This document shows positions 41,557-50,108 of a stretch of 64,000 bases of DNA, in pieces. Numbering within the stretch: the stretch's first letter is position 1; each line of letters starts with the position of its first letter. The stretch is from Coprobacillus sp. CAG:826 (GTDB lineage Bacteria; Bacillota_I; Bacilli_A; RFN20; CAG-826). The translations under genes were made by a program, and so were the position numbers. The stretch covers positions 37,582 through 101,581 of the forward strand of contig FR897045.1 of assembly GCA_000437235.1 (NCBI GenBank). The letters are read 5' to 3'. The notes under the pieces are model-generated. The model was not told the origin of the DNA. It saw nothing but the letters and a program-made list of their open reading frames with translations, and did no database searches.

Positions 41557-43883
41557 TTCGTTTAGAAAATGTTACCAAAATTTATGCTTCTAAAGCGCAG
41601 TCATGCTTAGCTTTAGATCATATTTCTTTAACTTTACCCAATCAAGGCTTTGTGGCCATTTTAGGTCCTTCAGGGTGTGGAAAAACCACCCTTTTAAATT
41701 TATTAGGTGGCTTAGATAGCCCCTCGGAAGGTACTATTTTTGTTGATGGAAAAAGCATGAACGAGTGGGATGAAAAAGCGTTAGATAGTTACCGTAATCA
41801 ACAAGTCGGCTTTGTTTTTCAAAACTATTATTTGATTCCTCATCTTTCGGTTTATGAAAATATTGCTTTATCTTTAGAAATGTCTAAAGATAACGACCAC
41901 ATTGAAGAAAGAGTGAATCAAGCTTTAAAAGAAGTAGGTTTGTTTGATAAAAGAAAGGCAACCCCCCAAACATTATCCGGTGGACAAATGCAGCGCGTAA
42001 GTATTGCGCGTGCTTTAGTGCATCAACCGACCATCATTTTAGCGGATGAACCAACCGGTGCTTTAGATTCAAAAAATGCTGAACAAGTTTTACGTATTTT
42101 AAAAAATATATCTAAAAAATACTTAGTCGTTATGGTGACACATAATGAACAAGTTGCAGAAATTTACGCAGATCGCGTGATTGAACTTTTTGATGGGAAA
42201 ATTGTAAAAGATTCAGGCAATCAAATAGAAATTTTAAAAGAAGAGCCTCAACCTTTAAAACCAGTAAAAATCCCATTTAAAACTTCCTTTAAATGGGCGT
42301 TTAAAAATTTATGGAATAAAAAATTACGGAGCGCTTTGACTATTATTGCGGGAAGCATCGGTGTAATGGGCATGGGACTTATTTTATCTATGCAAGCTGG
42401 CGTAAGAGAATATATTGTGAATGCGCAAGAAGCATCGTTAGGAAAATACCCGGTGATGGTAACCTCTTATCTTAGAACATCTTCTGAAAGTCATAAAGAC
42501 GAATTAGAAGAATATCCAGATACCGATTATGTTATTGTAGAAAAAGGCGATATTTTAACACAAGAACACGTGAACCATATGCCGGATGATTTTGTGACAT
42601 ATATGGCGAATATGGATGAGAGTTATTATACGGTGCAAGATAGTAATTCTTATTTACAATTTCCTTTACTAACGAAAAATGGCGAGGATTATGAATTAGT
42701 GTCTTCTTATTATTTTAAAAAGAGTGTATCCAATACGGAATTTGCAAATGAGCAATATGACGTTTTATTGGGAAAAATGCCAGAAGGTATTAATGAACTG
42801 GCTTTAGTTGTAGATAAATACAATCGAATTGACGCGACTTTATTAGAAAGTTTAGGTTTTAATTCCGATGATAATCAAATTTCTTTTTCTTATTTACTCA
42901 ATGAAAAAGAATATCATTATATTCCTAATGATGAATATTATGTGATTCCTGATGGAGAGGATCATTATTATGCCTATGGCACGAATTATTATGAAACGCT
43001 TTATCAAAGTGAAAATGCAGTGCCTTTAAAAATTGTAGGGATTCTAAGAGAAAACCGTGATATCAAAACACCTCTTTTTGATACGGGCCTTTTATATACA
43101 CCCGCTTTTAATGACTTTGCCAAAGCGAGTGCAAAACAAAGTAAAATCGCAAAAGCTCAAGAAACTTATGGGGTTGAAAAAGATGTTTTTACAGGAAAAC
43201 CTTTTTCAGAAATACAAACAGGCAGTTATTCGTATTCTACACAGTATCAATTAGAAAGAAGAATGTTTTCTTTAGGTGTTGAAGAACAAATCACGCAATT
43301 TTATTACTACACATCTACCTTTGAGCAACGTTTACAAATTGTTGATTATATTAAAGCCTTTAAAATTGAAAAAGACGCCCCCATTATTGTGCGCTCTTAT
43401 GACTATATTGAGCTTGTAACCAATGAATTTTCTATGTTAGTCAGTCTATTTAGCAACATTCTGCTTGTGTTTACAAGCATTTCTATGGGTGTAAGTGGCC
43501 TTTTAATTGGAATATTAATGTATATTTCCGTACTAGAAAGAAATAAAGAAATTGGTTTATTAAGAAGTATGGGTGCACGGAAAAAAGATGTGGCCATGAT
43601 GTTTATGATGGAAGCAACAGCTATTGGAATTTTATCGGGTGTGGTGGGAAGTTTACTCGCTATTGTACTCAATCGACCCGTCAGTGGTGTAACGAAACTC
43701 ATGCTAGCGCAATATACTTCTTCCATGTTAGATCAAGCTTCCGTTCATCTTGAACATTTCCGTTTATGGTGTATACCTATTATGATTTTAGCTAGTGTAA
43801 TCGTCACTTTAATTGCTGGCTTAATTCCTGCTTTAAAAGCGGCTAAAAAAGAACCAGCAAGTAGTTTAAAAAGCGATATATAA
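41553..43883 (+). CDS. Fused ABC ATPase-permease (MacB/FtsX type)
   Basis: A 776-residue transporter. The ATPase covers ~1-225: Walker A GPSGCGKTT (~38), FQNYYLIPHLSVYENIALS, signature LSGGQMQRVSIARAL, Walker B ILADEPTGALDSKN and H-loop VTHNEQ. After a linker, helix 1 (LRSALTIIAGSIGVMGMGLIL, ~258-280) leads into a ~350-residue extracellular domain rich in Tyr, Asp and Glu. Three C-terminal helices (FSNILLVFTSISMGVSGLLIGILMYI, GILSGVVGSLLAIVL and IPIMILASVIVTLIAGLIPAL) with RNKEIGLLRSMGARKKDV identify the FtsX/MacB permease. This type works by mechanotransmission in efflux or envelope functions, not sugar uptake. A fused arrangement in Bacillota often handles peptides or lipoproteins. The gene is coupled to the unknown protein at 40954. 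Confidence 0.9.
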   Translation: MIRLENVTKIYASKAQSCLALDHISLTLPNQGFVAILGPSGCGKTTLLNLLGGLDSPSEGTIFVDGKSMNEWDEKALDSYRNQQVGFVFQNYYLIPHLSVYENIALSLEMSKDNDHIEERVNQALKEVGLFDKRKATPQTLSGGQMQRVSIARALVHQPTIILADEPTGALDSKNAEQVLRILKNISKKYLVVMVTHNEQVAEIYADRVIELFDGKIVKDSGNQIEILKEEPQPLKPVKIPFKTSFKWAFKNLWNKKLRSALTIIAGSIGVMGMGLILSMQAGVREYIVNAQEASLGKYPVMVTSYLRTSSESHKDELEEYPDTDYVIVEKGDILTQEHVNHMPDDFVTYMANMDESYYTVQDSNSYLQFPLLTKNGEDYELVSSYYFKKSVSNTEFANEQYDVLLGKMPEGINELALVVDKYNRIDATLLESLGFNSDDNQISFSYLLNEKEYHYIPNDEYYVIPDGEDHYYAYGTNYYETLYQSENAVPLKIVGILRENRDIKTPLFDTGLLYTPAFNDFAKASAKQSKIAKAQETYGVEKDVFTGKPFSEIQTGSYSYSTQYQLERRMFSLGVEEQITQFYYYTSTFEQRLQIVDYIKAFKIEKDAPIIVRSYDYIELVTNEFSMLVSLFSNILLVFTSISMGVSGLLIGILMYISVLERNKEIGLLRSMGARKKDVAMMFMMEATAIGILSGVVGSLLAIVLNRPVSGVTKLMLAQYTSSMLDQASVHLEHFRLWCIPIMILASVIVTLIAGLIPALKAAKKEPASSLKSDI

Positions 43884-43933
43884 AATGATATAGTAAAAAT
43901 AAAAAAAAGTATAAGTATATCTCGTGAAAAAAA

Positions 43934-43951
43934 TTGTTTTTTGTGTAACAA
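43934..43951 (+). promoter_or_regulatory. Rex-box-like site upstream of alcohol dehydrogenase
   Basis: TTGTTTTTTGTGTAACAA keeps the outer TTGTT and TAACAA of a Rex box (TTGTTAANNNNTTAACAA) with three inner mismatches. It lies 34 bases before the start codon and abuts ATATAAAT, a possible -10. Fermentative alcohol dehydrogenases are standard targets of Rex, the NADH/NAD+ sensor, but no rex gene is in the window. Confidence 0.35.
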
Positions 43952-43984
43952 TATAAATAGGAATTTATATTGGAGGTATTACTT

Positions 43985-45133
43985 ATGGCAAATCGTATTG
44001 TTTTAAATGAAACCAGTTATCATGGTAAAGGCGCAATTCAAGAAATTGCAAATGAAGTAAAGAACAGAGGCTTTAAAAAATGCTTAGTCTGTTCTGATCC
44101 AGATTTACTTCGTTTTGGCGTTACGAAGAAAGTATTAGATGTCTTAGAAAACGCTCATATCGAATATGAAATTTTTAGTCACATTAAAGCGAACCCAACC
44201 ATTGAAAATGTTCAATTAGGTGTGGAAGCTTTCAAAAACGCAAATGCGGATTGCATCATCGCTATTGGCGGCGGAAGTGCAATGGACACAGCAAAAGCAA
44301 TTGGTATTATTATTAAAAACCCAGAATTCTTTGATGTCGTATCTTTAGAAGGTGTAGCACCAACAAAGAATAAATGCGTACCTATCATCGCAGTTCCAAC
44401 CACTGCAGGTACCGCTGCTGAAGTTACTATCAACTATGTAATTACCGATACAAAGAAAAATCGTAAAATGGTTTGTGTGGACGTTCATGATATTCCAGTC
44501 GTGGCTGTTGTTGATCCGGATATGATGTCGTCAATGCCCAAAGGATTAACCGCTGCTACGGGTATGGATGCTTTAACCCACGCCATTGAAGGTTATATTA
44601 CAAAAGCCGCTTGGGAAATGACGGATATGTTCCATTTAAAGGCAATTGAAATTATTTCTCATAGCTTAAGAGACGCCGTTAAAAACACACCAGAAGGTAG
44701 AGAAGAAATGGCTTTAGGTCAATATATCGCTGGTATGGGCTTCTCCAATGTTGGTTTAGGCATCGTTCACTCTATGGCTCACCCATTAGGCGCTTTATAT
44801 GATACCCCACATGGTGTAGCAAACGCTATTATCTTACCAACCGTTATGGCTTATAACGCACCAGCAACAGGTGAAAAATATCGTAATATTGCTAAAGCAA
44901 TGGGCGTAGAAAACGTCGATCAAATGACCTTAGAAGAAGCGCGTAAAGCCGCTATCGATGCGGTCCGTCAACTTTCTATCGATGTTGGTATTCCAACCGA
45001 TTTAAAAAACATTGTAAAGAGAGAAGATTTAGACTTCTTAGCTGAATCTGCTTATGCAGATGCTTGTAGACCAGGCAACCCACGTGACACTTCAGTTGCG
45101 GAAATCAAAGCCTTATACGAAAGCTTACTTTAA
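43985..45133 (+). CDS. Iron-containing alcohol dehydrogenase (FucO-like)
   Basis: A 382-residue NAD(P)-dependent group III alcohol dehydrogenase. The start is at 43985 with GGAGGTATTACTT before it; an ATG at 43970 lies upstream of that ribosome binding site. The cofactor-binding GGGSAMDTAKAIG is near residue 98. Metal ligands are in MDALTHAIEGY (Asp, His) and SMAHPLGALYDTPHGVANA (two His). The overall pattern resembles lactaldehyde reductase/1,3-propanediol dehydrogenase, so reduction of L-lactaldehyde from the rhamnose pathway to 1,2-propanediol is likely. It is monocistronic, 33 kb from rhaD. Confidence 0.9.
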   Translation: MANRIVLNETSYHGKGAIQEIANEVKNRGFKKCLVCSDPDLLRFGVTKKVLDVLENAHIEYEIFSHIKANPTIENVQLGVEAFKNANADCIIAIGGGSAMDTAKAIGIIIKNPEFFDVVSLEGVAPTKNKCVPIIAVPTTAGTAAEVTINYVITDTKKNRKMVCVDVHDIPVVAVVDPDMMSSMPKGLTAATGMDALTHAIEGYITKAAWEMTDMFHLKAIEIISHSLRDAVKNTPEGREEMALGQYIAGMGFSNVGLGIVHSMAHPLGALYDTPHGVANAIILPTVMAYNAPATGEKYRNIAKAMGVENVDQMTLEEARKAAIDAVRQLSIDVGIPTDLKNIVKREDLDFLAESAYADACRPGNPRDTSVAEIKALYESLL

Positions 45134-45170
45134 TTTGCTATCCCCCGTGCAATTAAAGTTCGCATATAGG

Positions 45171-45202
45171 AAATCCACTGATTCACTTCGGTGGATTTTT
45201 TT
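45171..45202 (+). terminator. Terminator of the alcohol dehydrogenase gene
   Basis: AAATCCAC (45171-45178) pairs with GTGGATTT (45191-45198), followed by TTTTT. Confidence 0.85.
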
Positions 45203-45206
45203 GCGC

Positions 45207-45237
45207 AAAAAAAGAAGCCCAAACAGGACTTCTTTTC
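45207..45237 (-). terminator. Terminator of the 45249-45758 gene
   Basis: AAAGAAGCCC (45211-45220) pairs with GGACTTCTTT (45226-45235) with one mismatch. On the minus strand it ends in seven T bases. Confidence 0.75.
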
Positions 45238-45248
45238 CGCTATTTGAA

Positions 45249-45758
45249 TTATAAAACTTTCTTTAATACTGGGCTAGCAACTGCTAAAACGCCACCAAGA
45301 ATAGCAAATACGCCACCTAAAATTGGAGCAACAGTAAGCTTGATATTATATAGTGCAGCAATTGCTTCATTCTTATCTGCAAACATGCTTGGAATGAAGA
45401 AAATGCAAATACCAAATCCAATCATAACAAGGCCGCAGAAGAAAGCGAGTAATCCACCTAATGAACTATTTTTCATGAAGATGGTAAATACAGCACCTAA
45501 GCCACCTAAAAGGATAGCAAGATATGCGATGAATCCTAATGTTACGCCATAAGATGTTGTCGTTGTGGTTGAACCAGTTGTGCTCTTTTGATTGAAGAAC
45601 ACTTCCTTCCATTCCATAGTTCCAGTAGTAAGTCCTGCTTTGCCAGTTAAACTCAATTTGGTCATAAACATCATAATGAACGCTACGATACCAAGAATTG
45701 CAGTTAAGGCTAAGAGTAATTCACTGATTTTGCTCTTTGATTTTTTCTTTTTTGCCAT
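45249..45758 (-). CDS. Unknown small four-helix membrane protein
   Basis: A 169-residue membrane protein with a Lys/Ser-rich N-terminus (MAKKKKSKSK) and four likely helices: LLLALTAILGIVAFIMMFM, VTLGFIAYLAILLGGLGAVFTIF, GLLAFFCGLVMIGFGICIFF and LTVAPILGGVFAILGGVLAVA. Between helices 1 and 2 is a Thr-rich loop (STTGSTTTTTS). No family is recognised. GGGAGGAAATAAAACTATG precedes the start and a terminator follows. It is the first of three unknown minus-strand membrane proteins (to 47802), each with its own terminator. Confidence 0.75.
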   Translation of the reverse strand: MAKKKKSKSKISELLLALTAILGIVAFIMMFMTKLSLTGKAGLTTGTMEWKEVFFNQKSTTGSTTTTTSYGVTLGFIAYLAILLGGLGAVFTIFMKNSSLGGLLAFFCGLVMIGFGICIFFIPSMFADKNEAIAALYNIKLTVAPILGGVFAILGGVLAVASPVLKKVL

Positions 45759-45854
45759 AGTTTTATTTCCTCCCTATTTTCTATTTTATCTTATCTTTGC
45801 TTAAAAAGGAAGAAATCTTTTGACACTTGAGTCAGTTTGTCTAGCATTAAAAAA

Positions 45855-45876
45855 ACTCTGCTTTATTGAGCAGAGT
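45855..45876 (-). terminator. Terminator overlapping the end of the 45863 gene
   Basis: ACTCTGCT (45855-45862) pairs with AGCAGAGT (45869-45876). On the minus strand it is followed by TTTTTTT. The stop codon of the gene is in the loop and the 5' arm codes for its last residues. Confidence 0.8.
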
Positions 45877-46552
45877 CTTTATTACGTAATGTTTCTAATT
45901 CTTGAAGTAATGCTTCATATTCTTTTTTAGAAATTAATATCATGTCATCGGGAATATTGGTATTATTTTGTTTGATTTCTTCAGTGTTTTTAAGATTTGA
46001 ATCCTTACCTTTAATAAACAAGATTACTGATAATGTTAACCAAGCAATAACAGCAGCACCAATGACGATTCCATTCGTGATTTTTTCCATGAATCCATAA
46101 TTAAGAATTGCTCCACAAACCATGAATTCAAGATAAGCAAGAAGAACATAGGAGATAATTTGAATAATCAATAATCGCTTTTCTAATTTTAAATAATTTC
46201 CAATAAAAATATTTATAAAAATAGAAATTGCACAAATCCAAATGACGATGTTTAAGAACACTTTGCTTGTTCTTAGTGGTTGAATCCAAATGGTGATTAA
46301 GGTTAAAACCATGGACGCTCCAATTAAGATCATGGAAGTATATCCTAATTTTTCCTTTTCTTTTGGCATAGAGACACAGTTTAATAATAATAAACCAGCA
46401 ACGACAAAAGTAAGTAGTGTTAAGAATACGTTTCCTAAATAAATACTACCTTTTAAAACTTCAGCGACATATAAAATGCCTAAGATACCGCTGATGCTGA
46501 TACAAACTATGGAAACAATAGATATCCATTTTTTTATAAGTTTTTCGTTCAT
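45863..46552 (-). CDS. Unknown multi-helix membrane protein
   Basis: A 229-residue protein. The start is taken at 46552, with GGGGGG-A-TTTCGTT upstream as ribosome binding site; an ATG at 46594 lies upstream of it. About six helices follow: WISIVSIVCISISGILGILYVA, NVFLTLLTFVVAGLLLL, YTSMILIGASMVLTLITIW, VFLNIVIWICAISIFINIFIG, LLIIQIISYVLLAYLEFMV and IVIGAAVIAWLTLSVILFI. The last 40 residues are cytoplasmic and polar with a short coiled-coil-like end (KKEYEALLQELETLRNKDSAQ). No family is recognised. Confidence 0.72.
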   Translation of the reverse strand: MNEKLIKKWISIVSIVCISISGILGILYVAEVLKGSIYLGNVFLTLLTFVVAGLLLLNCVSMPKEKEKLGYTSMILIGASMVLTLITIWIQPLRTSKVFLNIVIWICAISIFINIFIGNYLKLEKRLLIIQIISYVLLAYLEFMVCGAILNYGFMEKITNGIVIGAAVIAWLTLSVILFIKGKDSNLKNTEEIKQNNTNIPDDMILISKKEYEALLQELETLRNKDSAQ

Positions 46553-46598
46553 AACGAAATCCCCCCTTTTTCCTATTTTACCATTATTTTGCAAAATA

Positions 46599-46630
46599 AA
46601 AAAGTCCCCTGTAAAAAGGACTTTTGATGG
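46599..46630 (-). terminator. Terminator of the 46633-47802 gene
   Basis: AAAGTCC (46601-46607) pairs with GGACTTT (46618-46624). On the minus strand it is followed by TTTTTTATTTTG. Confidence 0.75.
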
Positions 46631-46632
46631 TA

Positions 46633-47802
46633 CTATTCTTGAATTGGACGTAAAGTTCTCATACTAAGCCACATTAAGCGTAAGCTGGTGAATAGAATAA
46701 AGCTTAAAGAGGCAAAGGAAGGAATAATGAATCCAATAATTAAGGATAAGATAGCTGGAGATAAAGAAGCCACACAGGACATTTTCATGGTTTCTCCAAC
46801 CTTTAAATCGCGATTTGGATTTCTCTTACCACGGGTTAAAATCCATAAGGTAAATCCGTAGACGAGAATAATTAAAGCATTTAAGCCAGAAATCATAGAG
46901 AAAATCATTAAAGTATTATTCATTCTTGTTAAAGAATAAGCACGATTGAAGAATGAAATCCAACGAGAATTTTCAGGAGCGACGAAATTAGGAGTAGCTT
47001 CACTAAAATTATCGACAGCCGCAATTGCTTCTTTTGATGCATCAGAGGATAAAAGTAGAGAATGTAAGTGAATAGATGTTGTATCGTTATCTAACATTCT
47101 AGAATAACTACCTCTAAATGGAGTTCCAGTATAATCTGTGTTTTTCGTAGCGCCTGGTTTATAAATAGCGACGAAGATTTCATAGGTACCAATGACCATG
47201 AAAGAAGTTGGTTTTACATATCCTTCTTTTTCGGGATCAGAATTGGTCTTAGATGCTACGCCGAAGGTTTCATTGGAATAGAAGAAATCATAAGCCGGTG
47301 TACGATTGTTGCTAGGATTTTTTTCACCAGGTTTATAGAAGACTCTAAAACGAGGAGAAGTTTTTTCATCATTGGTATTAATGGAATATTCATAGCAATA
47401 ATTGTTATTACCATAAGTTTTAACAAGTTTGTCGTTTGAAGACCAGAGTTTTTCACCAACGTTTTCTAAAGTGATTTCACCACTATCGGCATTTTTTTGG
47501 ATTACAAAGTCAATTTTTTCTTCATAAAGGAATTTACCAAATGCTTCTAGGCCTACATCCATTGTATAGGTACTGTTAGTTAAAATGTAGCTTCCTTTTT
47601 CTGTGGCATTTTGTACCACTGGTGGAATAATGGAGAGAATAATAGAAACTAAAAATAAAATAATAGCGAGCCACCAAGGAATATTTTTGTTATCCTTAAC
47701 GGCATCATTTTTTACTAAAGAGCGAAGTAATGACATGAAACGTTTTTTTCCTGTCATCGGTTCTTCTTTTTTCTTTTTGGTTGTATCAACACTTACTTTC
47801 AT
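46633..47802 (-). CDS. Unknown membrane protein with a large outer loop
   Basis: A 389-residue protein. The start at 47802 follows AAGGAAAAAATT; an in-frame ATG at 47847 has no ribosome binding site. A basic cytoplasmic N-terminus (TTKKKKEEPMTGKKRF) leads to helix 1 (IPWWLAIILFLVSIILSIIPPVV), then ~220 residues outside the cell rich in Asn, Thr and Tyr (VQNATEKGSYILTNSTYTMD at its start). Helices 2-4 are MFSMISGLNALIILVYGFTLWIL, MKMSCVASLSPAILSLIIGFIIP and ASLSFILFTSLRLMWL. The fold of the outer domain is unknown. YIP1-like or maltodextrin-permease-like roles were considered, but I see no decisive motif. Confidence 0.72.
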   Translation of the reverse strand: MKVSVDTTKKKKEEPMTGKKRFMSLLRSLVKNDAVKDNKNIPWWLAIILFLVSIILSIIPPVVQNATEKGSYILTNSTYTMDVGLEAFGKFLYEEKIDFVIQKNADSGEITLENVGEKLWSSNDKLVKTYGNNNYCYEYSINTNDEKTSPRFRVFYKPGEKNPSNNRTPAYDFFYSNETFGVASKTNSDPEKEGYVKPTSFMVIGTYEIFVAIYKPGATKNTDYTGTPFRGSYSRMLDNDTTSIHLHSLLLSSDASKEAIAAVDNFSEATPNFVAPENSRWISFFNRAYSLTRMNNTLMIFSMISGLNALIILVYGFTLWILTRGKRNPNRDLKVGETMKMSCVASLSPAILSLIIGFIIPSFASLSFILFTSLRLMWLSMRTLRPIQE

Positions 47803-47951
47803 AATTTTTTCCTTTCTTACCGCTTCGTTAATAGAAACTAATCTCATTCATTATAAAAGAAACATAGTTGTTTTTCAAGTTTTCTTCTTGTAGAAGAAGA
47901 AAAGTAATGACATAATAAAAATAGAAAAAAAGAAAGGAGTCACAGTTCGTT

Positions 47952-49148
47952 ATGAAATCCATTCGTTCTTTATTTAAAATTGGTAATGGCCCTTCTTCCT
48001 CTCATACAATGGGACCTAAGAAGGCTACAGAGTATGTTTTAAAAAAATATCCTACTTCTGATATGGTTTTTGTGGAGTTATGTGGCTCTTTAGCGGCAAC
48101 TGGAGTAGGACATTTGACGCAATATATTATTGAAAAAACATTAAAAGGAAAAAATTATAGTATTTCTTTTATTAAAGAAGAAAAAAATCATCCAAACACC
48201 ATGATTTTTCACGTGTTTCAAAATAACCAATGCATTGGAGAAGAAGAAATCTATTCGATTGGTGGCGGCACCATCTTAGTTAAAGGAGAAATAGAAGTAG
48301 AAGAAAAGGAATTGTATCCGGAAAGAAACTTTGAAGAAATAACTTATAAATGCCAACAAGAAAATTGGAATTTGATTGATTATATTTTGCATTATGAAGA
48401 TGATAATATTTTAGATTATATGGAAGAATGCTATCAAGTGATGATGCTTAATATTCAAAATGGGCTAGAAAAAGAGGGTCTTTTACCAGGAGAACTTCGC
48501 GTAAGTCGTAAAGCAAAAACTATTTATTGCAACTATACGCAAGAAGAAAGCAAAGAACGGCAAGAAAAAAGACGAGTGAGTGCTTATGCTTTTGCCGCAA
48601 GTGAAGAAAATGCAAGTGGTGCAGTTGTTGTCACGGCGCCTACTTGTGGAGCTAGTGGTGTATTACCTGCTTTAATTCGTTATTTTGAAGAGCAAGGCTA
48701 TGCGCATGATGACATTTTAAAAGGCATGTTAGTAGCGGGATTAATTGGGTCATTAATTAAGCAAAATGCATCGATAAGTGGTTCAGAATGCGGCTGTCAA
48801 GCGGAAATTGGAACCGCTTGTTCTATGGGAGCGGCCTTTGTTTCTTATTTACATCACCAAGACATTCATAAAATTGAACATGCTGCTGAAATTGCTCTAG
48901 AACATCATCTAGGCTTAACTTGTGATCCGATTACAGGCTATGTTCAAATTCCTTGTATTGAACGAAACGCGGTTGCTGCTCTTCGTTCCATTGAAGTAGC
49001 TGTCTTAAGTGAATTGTTGAATAGTGATTCCCAAAAGATTTCTCTTGATACGGTAGTAGAAACAATGCTAGAAACAGGTAGAGATTTATTAAAATCCTAT
49101 CGAGAAACAGCAGAAGGTGGATTAGCAAAAAATTATCATGAATGTTAA
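47952..49148 (+). CDS. sdaA: L-serine dehydratase, single-chain iron-sulfur type
   Basis: A 398-residue enzyme deaminating L-serine to pyruvate and ammonia using a [4Fe-4S] cluster. Both halves are fused: the beta-like part starts with RSLFKIGNGPSSSHTMGP, and the alpha-like part has APTCGASGVLPALIRYF, SGSECGCQAEIGTACSMGA and LTCDPITGYVQIPCIERNA. These contain the Cys residues expected to hold the cluster. Length is short compared with the ~455 residues of the E. coli-type single chain. AGAAAGGAGTCACAGTTCGTT lies upstream of the ATG, an unusually long spacing of about 12 bases. It is monocistronic, with tmRNA starting 87 bases later under its own promoter. Confidence 0.95.
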   Translation: MKSIRSLFKIGNGPSSSHTMGPKKATEYVLKKYPTSDMVFVELCGSLAATGVGHLTQYIIEKTLKGKNYSISFIKEEKNHPNTMIFHVFQNNQCIGEEEIYSIGGGTILVKGEIEVEEKELYPERNFEEITYKCQQENWNLIDYILHYEDDNILDYMEECYQVMMLNIQNGLEKEGLLPGELRVSRKAKTIYCNYTQEESKERQEKRRVSAYAFAASEENASGAVVVTAPTCGASGVLPALIRYFEEQGYAHDDILKGMLVAGLIGSLIKQNASISGSECGCQAEIGTACSMGAAFVSYLHHQDIHKIEHAAEIALEHHLGLTCDPITGYVQIPCIERNAVAALRSIEVAVLSELLNSDSQKISLDTVVETMLETGRDLLKSYRETAEGGLAKNYHEC

Positions 49149-49189
49149 CGAAACCATGCAATAAAATTACGAATTCGCATAAAATAGTG

Positions 49190-49218
49190 TTGAAATCTCA
49201 TAATTTTACTGATAGAAT
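49190..49218 (+). promoter_or_regulatory. Sigma-A promoter of tmRNA
   Basis: TTGAAA (49190-49195), a 17-base spacer and TAGAAT (49213-49218) preceded by TGA, giving a partly extended -10. The mature tmRNA 5' end is 18 bases downstream, leaving a short leader for RNase P to remove. Confidence 0.8.
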
Positions 49219-49235
49219 GAGTAGGCTAAACTTAT

Positions 49236-49610
49236 GGGTCTGTCTTGGGTTCGACAGGGATGTGTTTGGCTTTAACTGCAGCCGAGTGGTGACGATATCA
49301 CCAAAAAACAAATATCTGGCAACAGAAATTTATCTTACGCTGCTGCTTAATTAGCGGACTAAATTTGTCATCCATTCTCTAGAATGGGCAGCGCGCTTCC
49401 TAAGGTCTTATTCTTTTACGCTTAGGGTGAGTGTCATAACGAAAGAATAAGCTTCTATGATGATTATGAGTAGAGGACGAAAATCCCATAATCCCGCTTA
49501 GGTAGACTTGTCGACCGGTTCAACTAAGTTCAATTTAAGTGTCGACTAAGCTGTAGACGTTATTGTGGGGCCATCTTTGGACACGGGTTCAATTCCCGTC
49601 AGATCCACCA
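49236..49610 (+). ncRNA. ssrA: tmRNA
   Basis: A 375-base transfer-messenger RNA that rescues stalled ribosomes. The 5' end GGGTCTG (49236-49242) pairs with CAGATCC before the terminal ACCA at the 3' end (49600-49610), forming the tRNA-like acceptor stem. GGTTCGACAGGG follows the 5' arm, and GGGTTCAATTCCCGT forms the T arm. The tag reading frame runs from GGC at 49318 to TAA at 49348-49350, preceded by TATCT as expected near a resume codon, and would encode GNRNLSYAAA. Downstream pseudoknot-like GC stretches cover 49375-49560. The acceptor CCA is encoded. The tag ends YAAA rather than the common ALAA. Confidence 0.96.
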
Positions 49611-49620
49611 TATTGAAAAA

Positions 49621-49656
49621 TGAAACTGATGCGATATTGTACGTGTCAGTTTTTTA
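49621..49656 (+). terminator. Terminator of tmRNA
   Basis: AAACTGA-tGCG pairs with CGTg-TCAGTTT and is followed by TTTT, beginning 11 bases after the CCA end. Confidence 0.75.
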
Positions 49657-49714
49657 ATTAAAGGCTCAATTAAATAATTAAGTTCCGTTATAAAGAAAAA
49701 CGGGAAAAAAAGGA

Positions 49715-49742
49715 ACTAATTTCTAAAATGAAATTAGTTTTT
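49715..49742 (+). terminator. Isolated intrinsic terminator
   Basis: AACTAATTTC pairs with GAAATTAGTT around a five- or six-base loop and ends in seven T bases. No gene is upstream except the terminated tmRNA. Just before it are GTTCC...GGAAC and CCGTT...AACGG pairs (49680-49715), so a small RNA of roughly 70-90 bases could end here. Confidence 0.6.
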
Positions 49743-50108
49743 TTATGCAAAGATAAATAAAAATGCTAATATAAAGGTGTGAATAAAAGTTAAAAAAGGC
49801 ATTTTATTGCATAGAAAAAGAGACGAAATAACCTTATTTTTACTATTTTAAAGTTGAATTCCGTTTTTAAGTCTAAGAATAAAATGTCAGAAGTAGCAAT
49901 TCACAAAATTACTTCTTTAAAAGCAAAGAAGGTTTAAGAATCACTTGATGGAGGCCGAGACTATAAAGTCGATTCAAAAACATCACTTTTTTATATTTCA
50001 GGATGAATAAATCAAAATTCTCTAATATTATATTTATAATGTAAAGCAATAAAAGCGTTCAATTATGAATGAGTTGAACAGGAACATAAAATAACTTTTT
50101 AAAAACTA

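Noticed and set aside
45244..45552. A 102-codon plus-strand frame after the alcohol dehydrogenase
   Set aside because: It is antisense to the four-helix membrane protein, starts inside a terminator region and has no ribosome binding site.
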